DNA of 64,000 bases from Rhodococcus rhodnii (GTDB lineage Bacteria > Actinomycetota > Actinomycetes > Mycobacteriales > Pseudonocardiaceae). The notes below the pieces were generated by a model. It made no database searches and was not told where the DNA came from. It saw only the letters and a list, made by a program, of their open reading frames with translations. A program made the translations under genes and the position numbers. The stretch lies in NCBI GenBank assembly GCA_000720375.1, contig JOAA01000012.1, positions 186,001-250,000 of the forward strand, given 5' to 3'. Shown here in pieces: positions 25,263 to 32,289 of the stretch. Numbering within the stretch: the first letter of the stretch is position 1; every line of letters begins with the position of its first letter.

Positions 25263-27482
25263 ATGAAACGACTTCTGACTGTGCTGGCCGTACTGGCCGG
25301 CGCACTGGTCGCGTTACCCGGCGGGCTGGTGGCATCCGCCGCCGTGCCCGCAGGTTTCACTGACACAGCAGTGATCTCCGGACTGTCCGCGCCGACTCAG
25401 GCCGCGTTCGCCCCCGACGGACGCGTGTTCATCGCCGAGAAAAGCGGGATCATCAAGGTCTACGACGGTCTGGGCGACACCACGCCGACCGTGTTCGCCG
25501 ACCTGAGGCCGCAAGTGCACGACTTCTGGGACCGTGGTCTGCTCGGGCTGGCACTCGACCCGCAATTCCCGGCCACGCCCCATGTCTACGTGCTGTACAC
25601 CTACGATTACCTTGGGTGGGGCGATGTCTGCCCCGACCCGCCGGGCGCGACCAACCAAGGCTGTCTGGTCCAAGGCAGACTGTCGCGGCTGATCGCCAAC
25701 GGCAACACGGCTTCCGCCGAACAGGTCGTGCTGACCGACTGGTGTCAGCAATACCCGAGCCACTCCATTGGTTCGCTCGCTTTTGGACCGGATGGCGCCC
25801 TGTACGTCAGCGGCGGCGACGGCGCGAGCTTCAACTTCGCCGACTGGGGCCAAGTCGGCAACCCGTGCGCCGATCCACCCGGTGCCGCAGGTACCAACCT
25901 CAGTACGCCAACGGCTGAAGGTGGCGCGCTGCGTTCCCAGTCCGTTCGTCGCGCATCCACCCAACCGCGCACATTGGACGGAACCGTCATCCGTATCAAT
26001 CCCAGTACCGGCGCGGGCATGCCTGGCAACCCGTTCGCTTCGAGCACGGATGCCAACGCCAGGCGCGTGATCGCGTACGGCTTGCGCAACCCGTTCCGGA
26101 TGGGAATCCGGCCTGGCACCAACGAGTTGTGGGTCGGCGATGTCGGTTGGGGCACGTGGGAAGAGGTCAACCGGATCGGCAACATCACCGACGGTGTCGC
26201 GGAGAACTTCGGCTGGCCGTGCTACGAAGGCAATGCCCGGCAGTCCGGTTACGACAACGCCAACCTCAACTCGTGTGAGAACCTCTATGGCACAGGGCAG
26301 AACGCGCCGCACCTCGCGTACAACCACAGCAGCAACGTGGTGGCTGGGGACGGATGCCCGACCGGGAGCTCAGCGGTCGGCGGAATCGCGTTCGAGAACA
26401 ACAGCAACTATCCCGCCGAATACCGCGGTGCTCTGTTCTTCGCTGACGCGTCGCGCGGATGCATCTGGGCCATGCGCCGCAACGCATCCGGTACCCCTGA
26501 CCCGTCGATGATCACGCCGTTCGTGACCGGCGCCAACGTGCCTGTGCACGTCTTGTCCGGCCCCGGCGGCGACATCTTCTACGTGACGCTGAACGGTGGC
26601 CAGCTGCGGCGGGTCAGCTACCCGACCGGCAACCGTCCGCCGACAGCCGTCGCCACGGCCAACCCGACCAGCGGCGCGCTGCCGTTGAACGTGCAGTTCA
26701 ACGGTTCCGGGTCGAGTGATCCCGATGCGCAGACTTTGGCCTACGCGTGGGATCTTGACGGCGATGGCGCGTTCGACGACTCGACGGCCGTGAATCCGAC
26801 GAGGACCTACACCACGGACGGGATCGTGTCGGTCAAACTCCGGGTGACTGACCCGGGTGGACTGAGCGACACGGCGACAGTGGTTGTGACGGCAGGCAAT
26901 CCGGTCAATCCCGACCCGGTCCCGGTGATCGACAGTCCGGACACGTCGTTGCGATGGAAGGTCGGCGACCCGATCACGTTCTCCGGTCATGCCGTCGACG
27001 CGCAGGATGGCGCACTGCCGGCGAGCGCGCTGTCCTGGCAACTGATCCTGCAGCACTGTCCGAGCAACTGTCACTCGCACACCGTGCAGAACTTCCTCGG
27101 CGCGGCGAATGGCAGTTTCTCGGCGCCTGACCACGAGTATCCGTCCTATTTGGAGCTTGTGCTGACCGCGCGAGACTCCAGCGGACGCACCGGAACGACA
27201 TCGGTCCGGCTCGATCCGCGAACCGTGCAGCTGACGTTCGCCAGCAACCCGTCCGGGCGGACGCTGACGCACTTCAGCCAAGCGGCAACGGCTCCGTTCA
27301 CCCGGACCGTGATCGTGGGTTCGGTCAACTCGATCAGCGCGCCGAGTCCGCAGGGGAGCGGGCTGATCCGGTACTGCTTCCGGTCGTGGTCCGACGGTGG
27401 CGCGCAGAGCCACACGATCGTGGCTCCGGCCAACCCAACCACCTACACGGCCAACTACCGAACCGCCCTCTTCAGCTGTTAA
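25263..27482 (+). CDS. Secreted glucose/sorbosone-dehydrogenase-type protein with PKD domain
   Basis: This is a 739-residue exported protein. The signal peptide is KRLLTVLAVLAGALVALPGG (start 25263). Residues about 35-455 form a six-bladed GSDH beta propeller (PF07995). SHSIGSLAFGPDGALYVSGG contains the His that serves as catalytic base in soluble PQQ glucose dehydrogenase. A PKD domain follows (about 460-545), then a C-terminal beta domain with two close Cys (HCPSNCHSH) and a final Cys. It may oxidise sugars or polysaccharide ends at the cell surface; PQQ dependence is inferred from the family. The gene ends at a long perfect hairpin shared with the convergent methyltransferase. Confidence 0.85.
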   Translation: MKRLLTVLAVLAGALVALPGGLVASAAVPAGFTDTAVISGLSAPTQAAFAPDGRVFIAEKSGIIKVYDGLGDTTPTVFADLRPQVHDFWDRGLLGLALDPQFPATPHVYVLYTYDYLGWGDVCPDPPGATNQGCLVQGRLSRLIANGNTASAEQVVLTDWCQQYPSHSIGSLAFGPDGALYVSGGDGASFNFADWGQVGNPCADPPGAAGTNLSTPTAEGGALRSQSVRRASTQPRTLDGTVIRINPSTGAGMPGNPFASSTDANARRVIAYGLRNPFRMGIRPGTNELWVGDVGWGTWEEVNRIGNITDGVAENFGWPCYEGNARQSGYDNANLNSCENLYGTGQNAPHLAYNHSSNVVAGDGCPTGSSAVGGIAFENNSNYPAEYRGALFFADASRGCIWAMRRNASGTPDPSMITPFVTGANVPVHVLSGPGGDIFYVTLNGGQLRRVSYPTGNRPPTAVATANPTSGALPLNVQFNGSGSSDPDAQTLAYAWDLDGDGAFDDSTAVNPTRTYTTDGIVSVKLRVTDPGGLSDTATVVVTAGNPVNPDPVPVIDSPDTSLRWKVGDPITFSGHAVDAQDGALPASALSWQLILQHCPSNCHSHTVQNFLGAANGSFSAPDHEYPSYLELVLTARDSSGRTGTTSVRLDPRTVQLTFASNPSGRTLTHFSQAATAPFTRTVIVGSVNSISAPSPQGSGLIRYCFRSWSDGGAQSHTIVAPANPTTYTANYRTALFSC

Positions 27483-27493
27483 CGCAGCTCACC

Positions 27494-27541
27494 CCTCGTG
27501 AGTGGTTTGGCCGGTTCTAACCGGCCAAACCACTCACGAGG
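27494..27541. terminator. 48-bp perfect palindrome, bidirectional terminator (copy A)
   Basis: A 23-bp perfect stem around a 2-nt loop has arms beginning CCTCGTGAGTGG and ending CCACTCACGAGG. It lies between the convergent genes ending at 27482 and 27542. A closely related element of identical length lies at 43393-43440. Confidence 0.8.
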
Positions 27542-28576
27542 TTATTTCAGCTGGTAGAAGCGCCACGTTTCGGCTTCGATCGGCAGGATCGTGACGTCGG
27601 TGAACCCCGCCTCCTCCGCGTACTTGCGGAGGGTGGCGGGGCGCATCACGGTCCCTGTCATCGCCGAGTTCGGGTCGCCCATGGTGGCCGGCAGGCAGGC
27701 GACGATGCTCCAGCCGTACTCGTACTGCTCGAGCACGGGGCCGGGAGCCTTGAACTCCTCGTCCGGCTTGACGTCGAACACCAGCACGGATCCACCGGGT
27801 GCCAACAGGTTCCGGGCCTTGGCCAACGCGTCGACCGGGTATTTCATGTCGTGCAGGGCTTCGATGATGAACACGACGTCGAACGGCTCGGCCGACGTGA
27901 GTTCGCTCGCGTCCTTCGCGGAGAACGTGACCCGGTCGCCGACACCGGCCTCGGCGGCGTTGCGCTGCGCGATCTCGATCGCCTTCGCGTCAAGGTCGAG
28001 ACCGTCCACAGTGATGTCCGGGTATGCCTGCGCCATCGCGATACTGGTCCAGCCGAGCCCACAAGCGATGTCAGCGACCCTGGCTCCGGCGGAAAGTCGC
28101 TTGTGGACGTCCGGGATCGCTGGAAGCCATTGCTTGCCAAGCAGATTGAGGTACTGAGTGCGGTTGGGATTCGCGCGACCTTCCGGCTCCCACGGGATCG
28201 GCGCCGGTGCGTCACCGGTCCGGTACACGTCCACAAGCTCAGGCAACCGGCGGGCGACCCGGGCCAGATCGATACTGGGCTGGGTCCCGTACAGCACGTG
28301 GTCAGGGTCGGCCAGCACCGGGATGTGCTCGGCAGGCAGCGTGAACACCCGGTCGGCGTCGACTGTGAGCAGACCACTCGACGCCTGGTGCTCCAACCAT
28401 TCCCGGGTGTAGCGCTCGTGCGTCCCGGTCCGCTCCGCGAGCTCGGCGGAGGTCATCGGACCGCCCTCGGCGAGCGCCCGGTAGTAACCGAGACGCTCGC
28501 CGAGGTACACGGCGTACATCCGCAACGTGCCCGTGGTGTTCTCGAACAGCAGGTTGGCCAGTGCGGCAGTGTCCAT
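27542..28576 (-). CDS. Class I SAM methyltransferase with winged-helix N-domain (Rv2258c-like)
   Basis: This is a 344-residue protein. Residues about 1-100 form a winged-helix dimerisation domain (MTSAELAERTGTHERYTREW). The SAM-binding Rossmann domain has VADIACGLGWTSIAMAQAYP and the acidic VDGLDLDAK. The layout matches the Rv2258c and O-methyltransferase-like group whose substrates are unknown. ATG 28576 is used. It follows the phytase-like gene with a 10-bp gap on the same strand and may be cotranscribed with it. It ends at the copy A palindrome. Confidence 0.88.
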   Translation of the reverse strand: MDTAALANLLFENTTGTLRMYAVYLGERLGYYRALAEGGPMTSAELAERTGTHERYTREWLEHQASSGLLTVDADRVFTLPAEHIPVLADPDHVLYGTQPSIDLARVARRLPELVDVYRTGDAPAPIPWEPEGRANPNRTQYLNLLGKQWLPAIPDVHKRLSAGARVADIACGLGWTSIAMAQAYPDITVDGLDLDAKAIEIAQRNAAEAGVGDRVTFSAKDASELTSAEPFDVVFIIEALHDMKYPVDALAKARNLLAPGGSVLVFDVKPDEEFKAPGPVLEQYEYGWSIVACLPATMGDPNSAMTGTVMRPATLRKYAEEAGFTDVTILPIEAETWRFYQLK

Positions 28577-28586
28577 GACCGCCAAG

Positions 28587-29741
28587 CTAGCGCAGGTCCT
28601 CCGGCAGCCGCACCACAATGAACTCGTTGTTGTCCGCTTTGCCGGGGGTTCGGCCGCTGGAGAACGGGAAGTTGTTGTCGTTCAACACCCCGAGCGTGCG
28701 GTCGTCCAGCAGGACCAGGTCCTCGATGGTCTGGAACGGGAACGTGAACGTCTCACCGAAACCGCCGACCTTGCGCGGGTTGGCGATGTTCATCAGGTCG
28801 ACCAGCAAGGTCTTGTCCAGCTTGCCGTCCCGGTCACGGTCGCGCTTGTCGGCGATGTACACCCGCTTGATCTTCGCGTCCGCGCCCTGGCCGCCGTCCC
28901 GCTCGATCACCAGGATCCGGTTGCGGTCTACCGCGATCGCGTCGCCGATGGCCAGATCGGGCGAACCGAGCTGGTAGATCCACCGCTTGCCGGTGTACTT
29001 GTTCGCGGCGATGTCGAACTCGTTGAGCCGCAGCGTGCCCGGTTCGTCACCCTGGACCGTGCCCTCGAGCAACGCGTTGAGCGTGCGGCCGTCCGGCGAG
29101 ATCGCCAGGCCCTCGAAGCCCTTGCTGCTGCCGATGTTCGCCTGACCACCCGGGTTCTCCGGCGCGAACACGCCTGGCAACGAGACCGGCGGTGCGAGCA
29201 GCCGGCCGGCGCGGTCGAAGTGCAGCAGGTAAGGGCCGAATTCGTCGCCGATCCAGTACGTCCCGTCACCGGCGCGGACGATCGACTCGGGGTCGAAGTC
29301 CGCGCCGGTGAGAACCCGGTCCGGCCTGGTAAGCGGGAACGGAACATGCCGGTCCGGGTCGGTCAAGGTGATTCCGCCGAGGACGTCGACGCGTCCGCGG
29401 GCGAAATCAGGCCCGATGTGGTTGATCCGCAGCGCGAAGTCGGCGCTGTTGGCCTTGTTGCCGTAACCGTTGTCGGAAAGCACGTGGAACGTGCCGTCCT
29501 GGTTGCGGACCACGCCACTGAAGCCCTGGATCGGCTGGTCGGCGAACGGCGGCGTGATGCCGTTCACCGGCGCGGTGCCGAGTGCCGCGCCGGACGGCTC
29601 GCTGGCGGGCACGAACGTCTCCGCGGGCAGGGAGGCGAACTGCAGCAGCGCGGGCCGCCTCGACTCGTGCGCAGGCGCGGCCGGGGCCAGCACAACCGCG
29701 GTGACCAGCACGGACAAGCCGATGGCCAGGGGTTTTCTCAT
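28587..29741 (-). CDS. Secreted esterase-like activity of phytase family protein
   Basis: This 384-residue exported protein has the signal peptide RKPLAIGLSVLVTAVVLAPAAPA and a single phytase-like/esterase-like beta-propeller domain (PF13449). Family segments include GFSGVVRNQDGTFHVLSDNG, GADFDPESIVRAGDGTYWIGDEFGP (in part), GFEGLAISPDG and IEDLVLLDD. Despite the family name, catalytic activity is not well established; bound calcium and phosphate or ester hydrolysis are possible. Frames upstream of ATG 29741 are unlikely. Confidence 0.87.
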   Translation of the reverse strand: MRKPLAIGLSVLVTAVVLAPAAPAHESRRPALLQFASLPAETFVPASEPSGAALGTAPVNGITPPFADQPIQGFSGVVRNQDGTFHVLSDNGYGNKANSADFALRINHIGPDFARGRVDVLGGITLTDPDRHVPFPLTRPDRVLTGADFDPESIVRAGDGTYWIGDEFGPYLLHFDRAGRLLAPPVSLPGVFAPENPGGQANIGSSKGFEGLAISPDGRTLNALLEGTVQGDEPGTLRLNEFDIAANKYTGKRWIYQLGSPDLAIGDAIAVDRNRILVIERDGGQGADAKIKRVYIADKRDRDRDGKLDKTLLVDLMNIANPRKVGGFGETFTFPFQTIEDLVLLDDRTLGVLNDNNFPFSSGRTPGKADNNEFIVVRLPEDLR

Positions 29742-29820
29742 GACGTTCCGATCTATCAGGTGGAGCTGAAGCGTGCGGGACGCTAAGACCACCAGATGAA
29801 CGGAGCGTGGACAAGATCAA

Positions 29821-30012
29821 TCAGTAGTCCCGCTGCGGCATGACGATCCACAGCAGGATGTACAGAAGGAACTGCGGGCCGGGCAGCAGGCACGACACCA
29901 CGAAGAGGATCCGCATGGTCTTCGGTTTCCAGCCCACCCGCTCGGCCAGTCCGGCACAGACACCCGCGATCACCTTGTTGTGTCGTGACCGGGTCAAAGT
30001 CATGGTTGCCAT
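29821..30012 (-). CDS. PspC-domain envelope stress protein
   Basis: This is a 63-residue membrane protein. NKVIAGVCAGLAERVGW followed by FVVSCLLPGPQFLLYILLWIVMP is the complete PspC domain with one membrane segment. ATG 30012 is annotated; ATG 30003 (MTLTRSRHNK) is equally possible. PspC proteins sense or respond to membrane stress, and small stand-alone copies are common in actinomycetes. A hairpin-like inverted repeat lies in the divergent promoter region with the acetyltransferase. Confidence 0.9.
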   Translation of the reverse strand: MATMTLTRSRHNKVIAGVCAGLAERVGWKPKTMRILFVVSCLLPGPQFLLYILLWIVMPQRDY

Positions 30013-30070
30013 GTCAGTTATGTTGCCAGTGCCCGGTTCACCGAAACATCGGTGAAGACCCCGGAACCAA

Positions 30071-30091
30071 CCCTGAACTGGGTGTTCAGGG
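30071..30091. promoter_or_regulatory. Inverted repeat between PspC and acetyltransferase genes
   Basis: CCCTGAAC (30071-30078) and GTTCAGGG (30084-30091) form a perfect 8-bp inverted repeat with a 5-bp spacer. It lies 19 bp before the acetyltransferase start and 59 bp from the pspC start, so it could be an operator for either gene. Confidence 0.35.
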
Positions 30092-30109
30092 CTGTTAGGG
30101 GGCAGGAAC

Positions 30110-30592
30110 GTGTCTTCGCTGCGTACCGACCGGCTGGAGCTGCGCTCGTGGACGCCCGACGAGGCGGCCGCGGTGGTGGACGGCGTCCGGCTGGTGGACT
30201 GGGCCGACGACTTCCCCGCCCAAGGTGACCAGGACATCGCCGGGTTGTTCGGTGAGAACCCGTTGTGGCTGGGGGAGTACGGCCACCGGCTCGTGGTCGA
30301 GCGGGACACCGGGCTGGTGGTCGGTTCGATCGGGCTGTTCTGGCCGCCCGACGACGGCACGCTGGAGATCGGGTACGGGATCGTGGCCTCACGGCACGGG
30401 CGCGGCTACGCCTCGGAGGCCGCGCGTGCGCTGATCGAATTCGCCCTGACCTCACCCGACGTGCACACGATCTACGCCACCGTGGAGTTGTCGAACTCCG
30501 CGTCGATCCGGGTACTGGAGAAGCTGGGGTTTCAGCGGATGTCCACCGACATCGCGGAGAAGACGGCGCTGTATCACTCCGCGCTGTATTAA
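30110..30592 (+). CDS. GNAT-family N-acetyltransferase
   Basis: This 160-residue acetyltransferase is of the RimJ/RimL type (Acetyltransf_3). It starts LRTDRLELRSWTPDEAA, with the acetyl-CoA loop in ASRHGRGYASEAARALIEFAL (in part) and ENSAS-like LSNSASIRVLEKLGF. It transfers acetyl groups to amines of small molecules or protein N-termini. GTG 30110 has AGGGGGCAGGA upstream. Its stop is 4 bp beyond the convergent tetR stop. Confidence 0.92.
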   Translation: MSSLRTDRLELRSWTPDEAAAVVDGVRLVDWADDFPAQGDQDIAGLFGENPLWLGEYGHRLVVERDTGLVVGSIGLFWPPDDGTLEIGYGIVASRHGRGYASEAARALIEFALTSPDVHTIYATVELSNSASIRVLEKLGFQRMSTDIAEKTALYHSALY

Positions 30593-31341
30593 TTTGGCTG
30601 AGCCATTGCCGCGATTCCGTCGAGCAGAGCGCGCAGGCCGAGGTCGAAGGCCTTCGCGGCGGCCTCGGCGGCGCTGCGGTCGAAACCGCCCTGGTCCCAC
30701 GTCTGGGCGATCGCAGAGTACCGCTCCGGATCGAAGATGGTCTCCCAGAACACCTGGCGCGCGGCCCACCAGTCGTCGTCGGACTGGCCGCTCAGCCGCT
30801 CGCCATGGGCGTGTTCTGCCTGTACGGCGGCGGCGCTCTCGACAAACGTGACGATGGCGCCGGTCGCCGCGCCCACATCGGAGGGGGACAGGCCAGTGGT
30901 CGACAGGGCGGCGATCAGGAAGTTCTCGCGAGCGAACAAGCCGGGGCCGAGGGGAGGGCGTGTGGTGGAGGCCATCCGCAGCCACGGGTGGCGCTTGTGC
31001 GACTCCACGGCTCGATGGGCGTAAAGCTCGACCTGCTGCCGCCAATTGTCCGATGTGGACACCAGATCCAGCTCTTGCCACGCCGCGTCGAGCATGAGGT
31101 CCACCAGTTCGGTTTTGCCTGGTACGTGCGTGTAGAGCGTCATCGTGCCGACGTCAAGTGCCGCGGCGACCCTGTCCATGGTCATGGTCTCGAGGCCGTC
31201 CCGGTCGGCAAGCTCCATGGCCGCGGCGACGATCTTGTCCAGCGAGACCTTCGGCGGACGGCCGCGGCCCGATCGGGCCTGCGACGAGCGCCAGAGCAGG
31301 CGCAGAGTCTCCTGCGGATCTCCGCCGCCGCTGCGTTCCAT
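30589..31341 (-). CDS. TetR-family regulator with TetR_C_1-type effector domain
   Basis: This is a 250-residue repressor. The HTH (VSLDKIVAAAMELADRDG and MDRVAAALDVGTMTLYTHV) begins near residue 31 after a basic N-terminal arm. The ligand-binding domain resembles the tetracycline-repressor-type C-terminal domain. ATG 31341 has GGGAGGG upstream. It is divergent from the NmrA-type gene 71 bp away, with inverted repeats between, so it probably controls that reductase and itself. Confidence 0.93.
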   Translation of the reverse strand: MERSGGGDPQETLRLLWRSSQARSGRGRPPKVSLDKIVAAAMELADRDGLETMTMDRVAAALDVGTMTLYTHVPGKTELVDLMLDAAWQELDLVSTSDNWRQQVELYAHRAVESHKRHPWLRMASTTRPPLGPGLFARENFLIAALSTTGLSPSDVGAATGAIVTFVESAAAVQAEHAHGERLSGQSDDDWWAARQVFWETIFDPERYSAIAQTWDQGGFDRSAAEAAAKAFDLGLRALLDGIAAMAQPN

Positions 31342-31354
31342 CGACCCTCCCTGA

Positions 31355-31402
31355 TTTTCCGTATAGAGTACGGTATTGATTAATCGTAGGACGTACGGAA
31401 AA
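31355..31402. promoter_or_regulatory. TetR operator region before the NmrA gene
   Basis: CCGTA-TAGAG-TACGG (31359-31373) is a perfect 5-bp inverted repeat. A longer pair, TTTTCCGTA (31355-31363) and TACGGAAAA (31394-31402), frames the promoter region between the divergent genes. The second half also lies just before the AAGGAGG ribosome binding site of the NmrA-type gene. Confidence 0.55.
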
Positions 31403-31412
31403 GGAGGATGGC

Positions 31413-32270
31413 GTGCAGGTGCTGGTGACCGGCGCGACCGGGAACGTGGGGCGGCACGTAACAGCGGGTTTGGTCGAGGCGGGAGTGCGAGTACGGGCGC
31501 TGACCAGGGATCCGGCGCGAGCCAAGCTGCCCGGCGCGGAGGTCGTTCAAGGCGACCTGACCAAACCCGAGACCGTGCCGTTCGACGGCGTGGACAGGAT
31601 GTTCCTGTTCCCGGAGCCCTCGACGGCCAACGAAGTCGTCGAGCGGGCCAAGCGAGCAGGCGTGCAGCGGATCGTCGTGCTCTCATCGGGCGCGGTGACC
31701 GGAGGTTTCGACACAACGTTCCATCCGCCGGTGGAACAGGCAGTCGAGCAGTCCGGTCTGGAGTGGACACACGTGCGTCCCGGCGAGTTCATGGCGAACA
31801 AGCTTTTCCTGTGGGGCGCGTCGATCCGGGCCGAGCGCGTGGTGCGTGACGCGAACCCGGACGCGGCCTGGTTCCCTGTGCACGAACAGGATGTCGCCGA
31901 TGTGGCGCTGAAAGCCTTGCTGGAGGATGGGCATCACGGCAAGGCGTACGACATCAACGGACCAGAGATGATCAGCCTGCGCGAACAGGTGAAAGCCATC
32001 GGCGACGCGCTCGGCGAAGAGGTCCGCTTCGAGGAGGTCAGCCCTGCGGAGGCACGCGAGATCTACCTGAAACTGGGCGGATTCGCCGCCGAAGCCGCTG
32101 ACTTCCTGCTGGGCTTCACCGACTACGACGGCAACCCGGCCGACCCGGACCAAGCCGCGGACTTCGATCCGAGCCAGTTGGGCCCACTGCCCACCGCGGA
32201 ATCCGTGACCGGCAACCCGCCACGGACATTCGCACAGTGGGCCCGGGACCGGGTCGACGACTTCCGATAG
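31413..32270 (+). CDS. NmrA-like NAD(P)-binding protein
   Basis: This 285-residue atypical short-chain dehydrogenase of the NmrA/HSCARG group carries a nucleotide motif GATGNVGRHV at residues 7-16, with no clear YxxxK catalytic pair. Such proteins are NADPH sensors or reductases of quinones and isoflavone-like substrates. GTG 31413 is preceded by AAGGAGG. The TetR regulator divergent from it suggests induction by a small molecule. Confidence 0.88.
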   Translation: MQVLVTGATGNVGRHVTAGLVEAGVRVRALTRDPARAKLPGAEVVQGDLTKPETVPFDGVDRMFLFPEPSTANEVVERAKRAGVQRIVVLSSGAVTGGFDTTFHPPVEQAVEQSGLEWTHVRPGEFMANKLFLWGASIRAERVVRDANPDAAWFPVHEQDVADVALKALLEDGHHGKAYDINGPEMISLREQVKAIGDALGEEVRFEEVSPAEAREIYLKLGGFAAEAADFLLGFTDYDGNPADPDQAADFDPSQLGPLPTAESVTGNPPRTFAQWARDRVDDFR

Positions 32271-32289
32271 AAATGTCACGCTTTCCCTT

